Shown here in pieces: positions 33,186 through 41,983 of a stretch of DNA of 64,000 bases. The notes beneath the pieces were generated by a model. It made no database searches, was not told the DNA's origin, and was given only the letters and a program-made list of their open reading frames with translations. The DNA lies in the NCBI RefSeq assembly GCF_019464495.1, contig NZ_CP080492.1, forward strand, positions 1,302,001 through 1,366,000, written 5' to 3'. Position 1 is the stretch's first letter. Each line of letters begins with the position of its first letter. Source of the DNA: Leucobacter luti. Its GTDB lineage: Bacteria; Actinomycetota; Actinomycetes; Actinomycetales; Microbacteriaceae. Position numbers and translations under genes: made by a program.

Positions 33186-33491
33186 ATGACTTATCACTCA
33201 ACACATATGACTCGCGACGCCGCGAAGTCGCAGCGCGCAACGCTGCGGACGCCGTACCACTCACTCGGCAACGAGTCCGAGATGCGTGTGCCCGGCTGGG
33301 CACAGCACCGCTCGGTGTACCGCACTTCAGGCCGCACCCTGTACCTCGTCGAGACCGACCGTCCCGCTGAGGCACGCCGCGACCTTGAGCGGCTCACCCG
33401 TTCCGGGTGGGACGTGCGCGTCGAGCCAGCCGCCGCCGGTGAGCTGACCCGCATCGCACTCACGCGCAGCGACCTGGCACGCGCCGCCTAA
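33186..33491 (+). CDS. Hypothetical 101-aa protein with structured leader
   Basis: Starts at ATG 33186 after a good GAAAGGA. The N-terminal third is polar and basic (MTYHSTHMTRDAAKSQRATL), followed by HRSVYRTSGRTLYLVETDRP and a small alpha/beta unit ARRDLERLTRSGWDVRVEPA ending in RIALTRSDLARAA. The C-terminal 60 residues look like a compact domain. No family recognised. It is flanked by structured RNA: two leader hairpins and a very long hairpin 20 nt after its stop, so it is probably a monocistronic, well-expressed gene. Confidence 0.55.
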   Translation: MTYHSTHMTRDAAKSQRATLRTPYHSLGNESEMRVPGWAQHRSVYRTSGRTLYLVETDRPAEARRDLERLTRSGWDVRVEPAAAGELTRIALTRSDLARAA

Positions 33492-33511
33492 CCGCGGCGG
33501 CAGACGCCGCA

Positions 33512-33563
33512 CCACAACGCCGGGCAGCACGGATCTTCGGATCCGCGCTGCCCGGCGTTGTGG
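33512..33563. terminator. Very long hairpin with TTCG tetraloop after the 101-aa gene
   Basis: 17-bp outer stem (33512-33528 with 33547-33563), one A-C mismatch, 6-bp inner stem CGGATC/GATCCG and a TTCG loop (33536-33539). No T tract follows. Exceptionally stable in RNA; likely a terminator or 3'-end stabiliser. Confidence 0.65.
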
Positions 33564-33619
33564 CGTCCTGCGGCTTCGTGCGCACCGAGGCGTCCCCGCG
33601 CCAGCTCCGCCCACAGCCC

Positions 33620-33657
33620 TCGAGTTCGCGCAGGAGATTCGAGTTCACGCAGGAGAG
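33620..33657. repeat. Two tandem 19-bp repeats upstream of luxS
   Basis: TCGAGTTCGCGCAGGAGAT (33620-33638) and TCGAGTTCACGCAGGAGAG (33639-33657). An inverted partial copy, CTCCTGAACTCGA, lies at about 33694-33706. Role unknown; possibly regulatory or an intergenic repeat family. Confidence 0.55.
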
Positions 33658-33837
33658 AATCGCCCAGCGCGTGCTGCGCGAGCTCGAATTTCCCTCCTGA
33701 ACTCGAGCTATGCAGGGTGATCGAGCAGCCGTGTGCCACAGCCGAGCGTCAGCCCCACAATCGAGCGGTCACGCGAGGTGTGTCGCCGCGTGACGCGCTC
33801 CGCTTCCCCCGCGAGCGGCCATCGGTACACTGGCCGC

Positions 33838-34329
33838 ATGAGCGACGTTGAACTTGCCGAGGTGGAGAGCTTCTCCCTCGATCACACCAAAGTCCTGGCA
33901 CCCTACGTGCGCCTGATTGGAGTGGAACGCGGGCCGAAAGGCGATGCGATCTCCAACTTTGATATCCGACTCGTGCAGCCCAACGAGCAAGAGATCCCGA
34001 CCGCCGGACTGCACACGATCGAGCACACGTTGGCAGCGCTGCTTCGCACACGCTTTGACGGCCTCATCGACATCTCCCCGTTCGGCTGTCGCACGGGGTT
34101 CCACCTGATCGCGTGGGGCGAGCCCTCCACGGAGATCGTTGCCGCAGCGATCAAATCATCACTCGAAGATCTGGCGCACCGCGTCACCTGGGCGGATGTC
34201 CCCGGCACCGAGGCGATCAGCTGCGGCAACTACCGCGACCACAGCCTGCACTCGGCGAAGGAGTGGGCACAGGTAGTGCTCGAACGCGGGATCAGCCTTG
34301 ACGCGTTCGACCGCTCCAGGATCGCGTAA
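33838..34329 (+). CDS. luxS: S-ribosylhomocysteine lyase
   Basis: Cleaves S-ribosylhomocysteine to homocysteine and DPD, the precursor of the AI-2 signal. 163 aa from ATG 33838. Iron/zinc ligands are present: His59 and His63 in [14 protein letters not shown] and Cys129 in [10 protein letters not shown]; the catalytic Cys84 lies in [30 protein letters not shown] is the usual N-terminal block. Upstream gap carries 19-bp repeats. Near the nucleosidase gene that makes its substrate, and in the same genome region as an AI-2E family membrane protein (51275). Confidence 0.95.
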   Translation: MSDVELAEVESFSLDHTKVLAPYVRLIGVERGPKGDAISNFDIRLVQPNEQEIPTAGLHTIEHTLAALLRTRFDGLIDISPFGCRTGFHLIAWGEPSTEIVAAAIKSSLEDLAHRVTWADVPGTEAISCGNYRDHSLHSAKEWAQVVLERGISLDAFDRSRIA

Positions 34330-34339
34330 CGCACGCACT

Positions 34340-34669
34340 GTGGACATCGAGTTCGCGGCGACCCCGTATCGCTGGGAAGCGCGCTCTCAACTCTGGGTCT
34401 TCGTAGATCTGCCAGCCCCGCTCGCGGCCGACATCGCTGAGATCCCGCGTCCGCGGGCGGGGTTTGGTGCGGTCCGGGTAGAGGCCCGGATTGGGGTGAC
34501 GCGGTGGCGCACGTCAATCTTCCCGAGCGCAGCACGCGAGGCCTCGGGCTCGGACGAGGAGACGCCCGAGCCCGGCTACATTCTCCCGCTCAAGCGCGCC
34601 GTGCGCGAGGCCCAGGGGATCGAACTCGGCCGTGAGGTCACGATCGGCCTCACGGTTCTCGACCTCTAG
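34340..34669 (+). CDS. DUF1905-family protein
   Basis: 109-aa protein from GTG 34340, 10 nt after luxS. IEFAATPYRWEARSQLWVFV, GFGAVRVEARIGVTRWRTSI (with the conserved W-R-T-S-x-F-P run) and YILPLKRAVREAQG match the small beta-barrel DUF1905 family, whose function is not established. Likely co-transcribed with luxS. Confidence 0.7.
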   Translation: MDIEFAATPYRWEARSQLWVFVDLPAPLAADIAEIPRPRAGFGAVRVEARIGVTRWRTSIFPSAAREASGSDEETPEPGYILPLKRAVREAQGIELGREVTIGLTVLDL

Positions 34670-34690
34670 TCACTGGCCACGGGCCACGAG

Positions 34691-34718
34691 CCCCTGGCCC
34701 CTGGCCCCTGGCCCCTGG
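34691..34718. repeat. Four tandem CCCCTGG units
   Basis: Perfect 7-nt repeat, four copies, 22 nt after the DUF1905 stop. Low-complexity convergent intergenic region. Confidence 0.7.
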
Positions 34719-34844
34719 CCACGCTTCCAGAAGCGGACTCCGCCCCGCATCCCCGGAGCTGCCCCGACCTCGGGGGCTCTCGTCAGCGTCTTGCGCTCGT
34801 GCCGAGATTCAGACGCGAAGGAGGCCCTTCGCGCGGAAGCTGCG

Positions 34845-34878
34845 AGGCAGGCAAGCAAGCAGGCAGGCAGGCAGGCAG
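34845..34878. repeat. GGCA/AGCA tetranucleotide repeat tract
   Basis: About eight 4-nt units (GGCA with two AGCA variants), ending 15 nt before the nucleoside phosphorylase stop codon. Same unit as in the lysin gene. Confidence 0.65.
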
Positions 34879-34892
34879 AGCCGCTCCGCGCG

Positions 34893-35648
34893 CTAGGAGA
34901 CGAGCACGTCGAGGGCACACTTCAGAGCGCCGTCGACAGCCTGGGTCACGATCTCGCGATAGGGGTCGTAGCCGTCCATTGCTTCGTCGGCCGCGTTCAG
35001 CGGGTTGCCGTCGATCGCGAATACGGCGCCAGATTCGATTCCGTGCAGCGCAGCAATCACGAACAGCGCAGCGGCCTCCATCTCGACCGCGACAATCCCT
35101 GCGCGCTGCCACATTGCGTGGTCAATACCGGTGATGACATCGCTCGGGTAGAACATGTCGCCGGTCAGCACGATGCCGGTGTGCGTCTTCAACCCGGTCT
35201 CAGCGGCGGCGGCGCGCAGCGCAATCGTCAGCTCCGGCGTCGCAATCGCGGGGAACTCGGTCGGCACGAGCTGGTGGCTGATGCCGTCAGCGCGCACGGC
35301 GCCCGTCGCGACCACGATCGCGCCGTCCACCACTTCCGGCTGGATGCCGCCCGCGGTGCCCGAGCGGATGATGCGGGACACCCCACCGCGCGCGAGCTCC
35401 TCGAAACACACTGCCGCGCCAGCGGCTCCGACGCCGTGTGATGCGACGGTGACGGGCACGCCGCGGTACTGCCCGGAGTAGACGTGGTACTCGCGGTTTG
35501 CGGTCAGCTGGCGCGCATCATCAAGCAGTTCAGCAACGCGGGCAGCGCGGCCTGGATCGCCGACCACGAGGGCGCGGTCAGCGAGATCCGAGACGCGGGT
35601 GCGCAGCAGCGGGAGTTCGGAATCAGCGGGAAGTCGGACGGGTGCCAT
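34893..35648 (-). CDS. Purine-nucleoside/uridine phosphorylase (PNP_UDP family)
   Basis: 251-aa phosphorylase of the trimeric/hexameric NP-I family. DRALVVGDPGRAARVAELLD, VTVASHGVGAAGAAVCFEEL (phosphate loop), SRIIRSGTAGGIQPEVVDGA (R-x-G-x-x-G phosphate site) and GIVAVEMEAAALFVIAALHG (Met-Glu ribose site) are all clear. The base-specificity region FAIDGNPLNAADEAMDGYDP does not settle purine versus uridine. ATG 35648 with GAAAGG upstream. Follows the amidohydrolase in the same direction and should act with it in purine or nucleoside salvage. Confidence 0.85.
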   Translation of the reverse strand: MAPVRLPADSELPLLRTRVSDLADRALVVGDPGRAARVAELLDDARQLTANREYHVYSGQYRGVPVTVASHGVGAAGAAVCFEELARGGVSRIIRSGTAGGIQPEVVDGAIVVATGAVRADGISHQLVPTEFPAIATPELTIALRAAAAETGLKTHTGIVLTGDMFYPSDVITGIDHAMWQRAGIVAVEMEAAALFVIAALHGIESGAVFAIDGNPLNAADEAMDGYDPYREIVTQAVDGALKCALDVLVS

Positions 35649-37039
35649 GATGGGGCCTTTCGGAGTGGTTCGGAAGTGGGAACGTACGAGGGTGCGTGGC
35701 GGCTACGCTGGCGTGGCAGCCAGCGCCGCGAGGCGCATCCGGACGGCCGCAGCGCGCGCCGGACCGCAGGGGCGTCAAGTGTCAGATGCGCACCGTCGGC
35801 GTACACGTGGCGTCCGCCGATAAAGACGTGGCGCACATCCGCACCGGTCGCGGCGAAGCCGAGGTGGGACACCAGCGCTGCCGGATCGAATGGCGTCGCA
35901 GCAGATCCGGTGATGTCGAGCGCGATCACATCGGCCTGCATACCTGCTTCGAGCGCCCCAGTCTCAGAGAATCCAATCGCCTCGGCACCACGCCGGGTCG
36001 CGATGTCGAGCACGTCAGACGCGCGCACAATCGCAGCATCCTGGTGGGCGCCGCGGTGCAGGATCGTGGCCGTCTTGATCTCCTCGAACAAATCGAGGGT
36101 GTTGTTGCTGGCGACTGAGTCGGTGCCGAGCGTCAGTCTGATCCCGGCGGCCTGCCACGCGGGAAGCGGCGCGATACCGTTCCCGAGCTTCAGATTCGAG
36201 ACCGGGTTGTGGCTGATCGCGGCACCGGCACGCGCGAAGAGTTCGATCTCACTCGGTGTCAGGTGCACGCAGTGCGCAGCGAGCACGTCCGCGGCGAAGA
36301 GTCCAATACGGTCCAGATGCGCGGCGGGAGTCGCACCGTAGCGCTCCTGGATCTGGGCGACCTCGGCGGCGGACTCCGAGATATGCGTGTGGATCGGGAT
36401 TCCTCGCGCCACAGCGCGCTCGGTGATGTCACTCAGGAACTCGGGTGGGGAGGTGTACGGGGCGTGCGGGCCAAACGCGATCCGGATCTGCGGATCCGCG
36501 GCGTACTGCTCCGCAAGCTGCTCGGTGAGTGCCGTGACCGCTGCCCCATTCGCAGGAGAGACGCCGGGGAACCCGACGATCTCCGCTGAGAACGACGCTG
36601 GCGCGATCATTGCGCGCATGCCAGCGGCACGCACCACCTCGATCAGTTCAGCATCCCAGTGGTACATATCTGCGAACGACGTCGTCCCGGTTTCGATCAT
36701 CTCGACGAGTGCGAGCTGCAATCCGGCCACCACGTCGTCGTGGGTGAGGTGCTGTTCGAGCGCCTGCACCGCTGCGAGCCACGGCATGAAGCCCTCGTCA
36801 TCCGACACCGCTCGCAGCAGCGTCATCGCTGAGTGCGTGTGGCCATTCACGAGCCCCGGCATCAACACTTGGCCGACGAGCTCGCGCACCCTTGCGCCGG
36901 CTGGTCGATCTGCGGCGGCACGCGGGGTTCCGGCGTAGCTGATCCGTCCTGTCGCGTCGATTTCCAGCTCAGCTGGAGCCACCGCTCCTGTCGGCGTCAG
37001 CATGGCCTCGGCGCGCAGCACCGTGACGTTCTCGGTCAT
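35504..37039 (-). CDS. Amidohydrolase, MtaD/SAH deaminase-like; probable frameshift at 3' end
   Basis: Metal-dependent deaminase of the ATZ/TRZ (MtaD) group. ATG 37039 (MTENVTVLRAEAMLTPTGAV). Metal ligands: His67 and His69 in GLVNGHTHSAM, then HTHISESAAEVAQIQ, AAHCVHLTPSEIELF and the Asp in LTLGTDSVASNNTLD. Known relatives deaminate S-adenosylhomocysteine, methylthioadenosine or adenosine. The conserved domain ends near the LDAPAVRRAL stretch; beyond it the frame runs antithetically into the phosphorylase gene to 35504. Adding one base in the GC run at 35748-35757 gives an Ala-rich helix and a TAG stop at 35703, about 445 aa, normal for the family. Confidence 0.83.
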   Translation of the reverse strand: MTENVTVLRAEAMLTPTGAVAPAELEIDATGRISYAGTPRAAADRPAGARVRELVGQVLMPGLVNGHTHSAMTLLRAVSDDEGFMPWLAAVQALEQHLTHDDVVAGLQLALVEMIETGTTSFADMYHWDAELIEVVRAAGMRAMIAPASFSAEIVGFPGVSPANGAAVTALTEQLAEQYAADPQIRIAFGPHAPYTSPPEFLSDITERAVARGIPIHTHISESAAEVAQIQERYGATPAAHLDRIGLFAADVLAAHCVHLTPSEIELFARAGAAISHNPVSNLKLGNGIAPLPAWQAAGIRLTLGTDSVASNNTLDLFEEIKTATILHRGAHQDAAIVRASDVLDIATRRGAEAIGFSETGALEAGMQADVIALDITGSAATPFDPAALVSHLGFAATGADVRHVFIGGRHVYADGAHLTLDAPAVRRALRPSGCASRRWLPRQRSRHAPSYVPTSEPLRKAPSWHPSDFPLIPNSRCCAPASRISLTAPSWSAIQAALPALLNCLMMRAS

Positions 37040-37133
37040 CGCGGGTCCTCCCCTGTTCGGGCCGATCCGGAGGTGCCCCTCGGTGTCGATCCCAGTATCG
37101 CTTCTGTTCTCGCCAACTGTACCGGCGCGCGGG

Positions 37134-37940
37134 CTACCAGCCGGGTGTGGCGAGCATGCCGCCGTCAACGGCGAGATCCTGCCCTGTGATGAATGCGGCG
37201 CCGTCAGATCCCAGGAGCACGCAAGCGTTGCCGATGTCCTCTGCGGTCGCGAGCCGGCCGAGCGGTGCGTGCGCGAGCCAGCTCGCCACGCCCTCCGGCC
37301 ACGCCTCGGCAAGGCCAGGGCGATCAACGAGGCCAGGCGATACGGTATTCACGCGGATTCCGGCGGGGCCGAGTTCGAGCGCCGCGGCGCGCGCGTGCAT
37401 GACGAGACCGGCCTTCGCGACCGCATAGTGCGCGTGCGCGGGCGCCGGACGACTGGCTTCGATGGAGGCGATGTGCGTGATCCAGCGGTTGCGTGCGGAG
37501 CGGTCGCCCGGAGTGTCTTCCTGCACCATCGCCGCAGCCGCCGCACGTGAGAGTTCGAACACGGCGCCGAGATTCGTGCCGAGCACCTCATCCCACTCTT
37601 CGCGTGACGTGTCGGCGAGCGGCGTGAGCGGCTGGATTCCTGCATTGTTGACGAGCCCATCAAGTCCGCCCAGGGCGGCAACCGCGTCAGCAATCAGACC
37701 AGCTGCTGCATCGGGGAGCGCGAGGTCGGCACGGACCGCAACCGCGGTCACCCCGCGATCCCGAAGCTCCTCAACCAATTCGAACACGGGTTCCGGCGAA
37801 CCTCGGTAGTGCAGCGCCAACCGCGCACCGGCGGCTGCACAGCGCCGCGCGATGCCCCCGCCGACGCCGCCTGAGGCACCCGTCACGAGCACGCGCTGTC
37901 CGGTGAGGTCCGGGAGAGCGGGATCCTGTCGCGTCACCAT
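37134..37940 (-). CDS. Short-chain dehydrogenase/reductase
   Basis: 268-aa classical SDR. Cofactor fold VLVTGASGGVGGGIARRCAA, NNAGIQPLTPL, active-site serine in ITHIASIEASRP, and the Tyr-Lys pair in HAHYAVAKAGLVMHAR; C-terminal VNTVSPGLVDRPGL and FITGQDLAVDGGML. Catalytic tetrad intact, so an active oxidoreductase with NAD(P)(H). Substrate not predictable. Ends 94 nt before the amidohydrolase start and begins 3 nt after uppS. Confidence 0.85.
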   Translation of the reverse strand: MVTRQDPALPDLTGQRVLVTGASGGVGGGIARRCAAAGARLALHYRGSPEPVFELVEELRDRGVTAVAVRADLALPDAAAGLIADAVAALGGLDGLVNNAGIQPLTPLADTSREEWDEVLGTNLGAVFELSRAAAAAMVQEDTPGDRSARNRWITHIASIEASRPAPAHAHYAVAKAGLVMHARAAALELGPAGIRVNTVSPGLVDRPGLAEAWPEGVASWLAHAPLGRLATAEDIGNACVLLGSDGAAFITGQDLAVDGGMLATPGW

Positions 37941-37943
37941 GTT

Positions 37944-38729
37944 CTAGCCTCCGAGTCGTCTCTGGCGGAATGAATAGTCGCGCAGGGCGCGCAGGAAATC
38001 GACCTCACGGAGGTCGGGGTACAGCGCTTCAACGAAGTAGAACTCCGAGTGCGCTGACTGCCAGATCATGAAGTCGGAGAGGCGCTGCTCGCCTGAGGTG
38101 CGGATCACGAGATCAGGATCTGCTTGTCCGCGCGTCCAGAGGTGCTCCCCGATCGTCTCCGGGGTCAGCCGCTCGTCGAGAGTATCGATAGACCCACCGG
38201 CCGCCTGGTGCTCGGCAATCACACTGCGCACGGCCGCGGTGATCTCGCTGCGACCCCCGTAGCCGACGGCGAGGTTGATGTGGAGGCCGGTGTGATGCTC
38301 GGTTGCTGCTTCAGCTGCGGCGAGCGCCTGTGCGAGCCCCTCGGAGAGCCCGTCGCAGGATCCGACGTGCTTCACCTTCCACTTCGGATTGTGTGCGAGC
38401 TGCGTGGCGAGCTCGGCGATGATGTCGAGCAGATCGTCGAGCTCCTGGCGATCGCGCGCCTTCAGATTGTCGGAGGAAAGCAGGTACAGCGTGACCGTGT
38501 GGATCCCGGCTTCCTCACACCACCCCAGGAATTCCGGTACTTTCTGCGCGCCGGCGCGGTGTCCGAATGCTGCGCGCTCTTGCAGCCGCTGCTTTGCCCA
38601 GCGCCGGTTGCCATCAACGATGACGGCGATGTGCTGGGGGACGCGAGTGAGGTCGATCTCCCTGCGCAGGCGCCGCTGGTACAGCCGGTACAGGAAACCG
38701 GTGCGTGGCGTCGACGGCTGGGGCTTCAC
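37944..38729 (-). CDS. uppS: Isoprenyl transferase (undecaprenyl/decaprenyl diphosphate synthase family)
   Basis: cis-Prenyltransferase making long-chain or short Z-isoprenyl diphosphates for cell wall lipid carriers. 261 aa from GTG 38729; the frame is open upstream but with non-conserved sequence. Signatures: HIAVIVDGNRRWAKQR (catalytic Asp and R-W), HTVTLYLLSSDNLKARD, INLAVGYGGRSEITAAV, and DPDLVIRTSGEQRLSDFMIW with S-E-F-Y-F. Divergent from the hemolysin III gene, an arrangement I associate with related actinobacteria. Confidence 0.9.
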   Translation of the reverse strand: MKPQPSTPRTGFLYRLYQRRLRREIDLTRVPQHIAVIVDGNRRWAKQRLQERAAFGHRAGAQKVPEFLGWCEEAGIHTVTLYLLSSDNLKARDRQELDDLLDIIAELATQLAHNPKWKVKHVGSCDGLSEGLAQALAAAEAATEHHTGLHINLAVGYGGRSEITAAVRSVIAEHQAAGGSIDTLDERLTPETIGEHLWTRGQADPDLVIRTSGEQRLSDFMIWQSAHSEFYFVEALYPDLREVDFLRALRDYSFRQRRLGG

Positions 38730-38875
38730 CCTCAGAGTGTACCGTCCCACGGCCGGGTGGGGCCTGGCTATGGGCCGGTGTCGGAAGCGATGTCGGATCC
38801 GTGCGCCCCCACTGAGGCATAGGCATATCCCACATATATGCCCCTTGGGATCTGTGGGGACCATACACTCGAAGC

Positions 38876-39595
38876 ATGACCTCCTCCGGCGGCAACGGCC
38901 TGCTCCCCGATAGTGAGCCGGATCCGATCGCACTGCCGTTGCTCGCAGCGGCAGACGAGAAGCCTCGGTGGCGCGGGTGGATCCACGCTGGCACATTCCC
39001 TATCGCGGTGGTGGGTGGGATCGTGTTGATCGCGCTCGCGCAGGGTCCGGTCGCGAAGTGGGCGTCGGCCGTGTTCATGCTGACGAGCCTGCTGCTTTTC
39101 GGCATTTCAGCGCTCTACCACCGCATTGACTGGAGCCCGCGCACGAAACAGCTGTTCCGCCGTCTCGACCACGCGAACATCTTCCTCCTCATCGCCGGCA
39201 CCTACACGCCGCTCGCTCTCCTCGCGCTCCCACCTGAGAAGGGGATCCTCTTGCTCACACTGGTGTGGGCTGGAGCACTGCTCGGAATCGGGTTCCGCGT
39301 GTTCTGGATCGGCGCCCCGCGCTGGCTCTACGTGCCGCTCTATGTCTTGCTCGGCTGGGCGGCGATGATGTACATCGTCGATATCGCGCACGCGAACCTC
39401 GCGGCCATGGTCCTCGTTGTCGTGGGCGGGCTGCTGTATACCCTCGGCGCAGTGGTGTACGGCATGAAACGACCGAACCCGATTCCTGGAGTCTTCGGGT
39501 TCCACGAGATCTTCCACGCGCTCACGACGATCGCGTTCCTGTGCCACTGGACCGCTGCGCTCCTTGTCGCGCTCGATCCGGTCTATCTCCGGTAG
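38876..39595 (+). CDS. Hemolysin III / PAQR-family membrane protein
   Basis: 239-aa protein with seven predicted membrane helices. Family motifs: GISALYHRIDWSPRTKQLFR (S-A-x-x-H), LDHANIFLLIAGTYTPLALL (D-H-x-x-I-x-x-x-I-A-G-x-Y-T-P) and VFGFHEIFHALTTIAFLCHW, where the His residues bind zinc. About 40 soluble residues precede the first helix. The family (YqfA/HlyIII) is widespread; its role is probably in membrane lipid homeostasis rather than haemolysis. Confidence 0.9.
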   Translation: MTSSGGNGLLPDSEPDPIALPLLAAADEKPRWRGWIHAGTFPIAVVGGIVLIALAQGPVAKWASAVFMLTSLLLFGISALYHRIDWSPRTKQLFRRLDHANIFLLIAGTYTPLALLALPPEKGILLLTLVWAGALLGIGFRVFWIGAPRWLYVPLYVLLGWAAMMYIVDIAHANLAAMVLVVVGGLLYTLGAVVYGMKRPNPIPGVFGFHEIFHALTTIAFLCHWTAALLVALDPVYLR

Positions 39596-39608
39596 GCGCC
39601 CGCGCGCA

Positions 39609-41705
39609 CTACTCCGCCCCCAGCTTGGACAGCACCGCAGCGCCATACCGCTCGAGCTTGACCGCGCCGATCCCGGAGATCGCGAGCAGCTCTTCATCGG
39701 TTCGCGGGAGGTGCACGGCGAGGGCCGCGAGAGTGGCATCGCCGAACACCACGTAGCCGGGCACGCCCTGTCGCTTCGCCTCTTCGCCGCGCCACGCACG
39801 GAGCCGCTCGAATACGGCTGCCTGTTCGGGAGTGAGGTCTGCGGCTGCCGCTGAGCGTTGTGATCCGGAGGTGATCGCACCGCGTGTGCCGCGGCCGCGT
39901 GTGGCTGCCCGCACGACCACTTCCTCGCGCATCATGACCCGTTCCTCGCCCCGGAGCACGGGTTTCGCAGCTTCAGCGGGGGCGAGGACGCCCCACTCGC
40001 CGCGCGCCTCCAACACTCCGGTAGCGAGCAAATGACGCACGACGCCGCGCCACTGCGCCACCGTCCACTCTGCACCAATCCCCCACGTGGTGAGTTCGTC
40101 GAGCCGCAATTGGGTGACCCGATCGGAAGCTGTGCCGCGGAGTACGTCGATGTGTTGCCCAGCCGCAAAGGTGCGGTTGCGTTCACGCTGTGTGCGCAGC
40201 ACCGTCGAAAGCAGCATCTGCGCCGGGACAGTGGCGTCCCACAGCTTCGGTGGATTCACGCACACGTCGCAGTTGCCGCATGTCGCGCTCCCCTGCTGGC
40301 CGAAATAGTTCAGCAAAAATTGACGTCGGCAGGTGACGCCCTCGCAGAGGGACAGCATCTGGTTCAGGTGTCTGGTCTGGTTGAGCCGCGTGGCGGCGTC
40401 CCCATCTCCTGACTCGATGAGCTGCCGCTGCTGCACCACGTCAGCGAGGCCGTACGCGAGCCAAGCCTGAGCGGGCAATCCGTCTCGGCCAGCGCGACCG
40501 GTCTCCTGGTAGTACCCCTCGATCGACTTCGGGAGGTCGATATGCGCCACAAAACGCACGTCCGGCTTATCGATCCCCATCCCGAAGGCAACCGTGGCCA
40601 CCACCACAACACCGTCTTCGCGAAGGAATCGAGTCTGCGCGCGCAGCCGCACCTCTGCGGGAAGCCCTGCGTGGTACGGAACCGCGTCGATCCCAGCCTC
40701 GCTCAGCGCCTTCGCGGTCTGCTCCACGCGCTTGCGGCTCAACGCGTACACAATCCCGGCGTCGCCCGCGTGCTCACCGCGGATGAACGCAATGAGCTGC
40801 GCGCGGACACTCTGCTTCGCCTCGATCCGGTAGCGAATATTGGGCCGGTCGAAACTCGACACAAAGTGTTTCGCCTTCTCGAGGTGCAACCGCTCGGTGA
40901 GCTCGCGGTGTGTCTCAGGCGTTGCCGTCGCAGTGAGCGCGATCCGGGGCACGTCCGGCCAGTACTCCGCGAGCGCGCCGAGGCGGAGGTAGTCGGGGCG
41001 GAAGTCGTGGCCCCACTGGGACACACAGTGCGCTTCGTCGATCGCGAACAGCGCGATCCGACCCTGCCTCAGGAAATCGATCGTGCCGGGAGCCGAGAGT
41101 CGCTCTGGCGCGAGGTAGAGCACGTCGAGCTGACCTGCACGGTACGCCTGTTCGACCTCCCGGCGCTCCTCCAAGCTCATCGAAGAGTTCAGCGCGGCCG
41201 CGCGCACGCCCACGAGAGCGAGAGCAGCGACCTGATCGTGCATCAGGGCGACGAGCGGCGAAAGGACGATTCCGGTGCCCTCGCGCACGAGCGCGGGGAT
41301 CTGATAGCAGATCGATTTGCCCCCACCGGTGGGCATGAGCACGACGGCATCCCCGCCGTTGATGACGTGGCGAACAATTTCCTCTTGTTCGCCGCGGAAT
41401 GCGTCGTAGCCGAACACTCCCGCGAGCACCTCGCGCGGGTCCTGGCCGACCACCTGCACGGTGCCGAACGCTGAGTGCGCTGCCGAGTGCATGCCCGGAG
41501 GTACGGCAGCCCCCACGGGCCCAGGCTCCGTTCCCGCAGCCACCCCGGCGCCAGATCCCGATGCGAGCCCGCTTCCACCCCCGGAACCGGGGAAAGCATC
41601 GGGCGGCGGGGCTCCCCATGCCTCACCCGGCCAGCGTTCGACGTCGTCAAATCCTCCCGACGCGCCCCACTGATCGGCTTCGGTCTGCGTGCCCTCGCCG
41701 CCCAT
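39609..41705 (-). CDS. recQ: ATP-dependent DNA helicase RecQ
   Basis: 698-aa 3'-5' helicase for recombination and replication repair. An N-terminal Gly/Ala/Pro-rich extension of about 80 residues has no family counterpart, so the true start could be the ATG within [15 protein letters not shown]. Core motifs: Walker [54 protein letters not shown], motif [17 protein letters not shown]. The zinc-binding region [20 protein letters not shown] carries the Cys set, followed by the RQC domain and a C-terminal HRDC domain ([20 protein letters not shown]). Convergent with hemolysin III. Confidence 0.92.
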   Translation of the reverse strand: MGGEGTQTEADQWGASGGFDDVERWPGEAWGAPPPDAFPGSGGGSGLASGSGAGVAAGTEPGPVGAAVPPGMHSAAHSAFGTVQVVGQDPREVLAGVFGYDAFRGEQEEIVRHVINGGDAVVLMPTGGGKSICYQIPALVREGTGIVLSPLVALMHDQVAALALVGVRAAALNSSMSLEERREVEQAYRAGQLDVLYLAPERLSAPGTIDFLRQGRIALFAIDEAHCVSQWGHDFRPDYLRLGALAEYWPDVPRIALTATATPETHRELTERLHLEKAKHFVSSFDRPNIRYRIEAKQSVRAQLIAFIRGEHAGDAGIVYALSRKRVEQTAKALSEAGIDAVPYHAGLPAEVRLRAQTRFLREDGVVVVATVAFGMGIDKPDVRFVAHIDLPKSIEGYYQETGRAGRDGLPAQAWLAYGLADVVQQRQLIESGDGDAATRLNQTRHLNQMLSLCEGVTCRRQFLLNYFGQQGSATCGNCDVCVNPPKLWDATVPAQMLLSTVLRTQRERNRTFAAGQHIDVLRGTASDRVTQLRLDELTTWGIGAEWTVAQWRGVVRHLLATGVLEARGEWGVLAPAEAAKPVLRGEERVMMREEVVVRAATRGRGTRGAITSGSQRSAAAADLTPEQAAVFERLRAWRGEEAKRQGVPGYVVFGDATLAALAVHLPRTDEELLAISGIGAVKLERYGAAVLSKLGAE

Positions 41706-41710
41706 AAAAC

Positions 41711-41983
41711 TCAGTTCCGCTGTTCAGTTCCTGCGCCGGCTTCGGTGCCAGCGGCACCCTCGGTCGTGCCAGCATCGGGCCCCGCAAGCTCGGACGCGAT
41801 CTGATCACGCACTTCGTGCCGGTACGCGTTGCGGCGCAAGCGGCTGACGAGCAGAAAGCCCAGACCGATAATCAGCGCGGCCATCAACCCGGTGAAGATG
41901 AACCCCTCGACACCGGGGGTCACCTGGTTCGGATCGAACTCAGTGTCTTCCGCTACGCCGAGCGCAATACCTAACAGACTCAT
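41711..41983 (-). CDS. Small membrane protein downstream of mca
   Basis: 90 aa with one membrane helix ([20 protein letters not shown]), a basic R-L-R-R-N-A-Y-R stretch and a Gly/Ala/Thr/Glu-rich tail. Overlaps the mca stop by 4 nt (ATGA), as small one-helix proteins often do next to Mca in related genomes. Function unknown. Confidence 0.65.
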   Translation of the reverse strand: MSLLGIALGVAEDTEFDPNQVTPGVEGFIFTGLMAALIIGLGFLLVSRLRRNAYRHEVRDQIASELAGPDAGTTEGAAGTEAGAGTEQRN

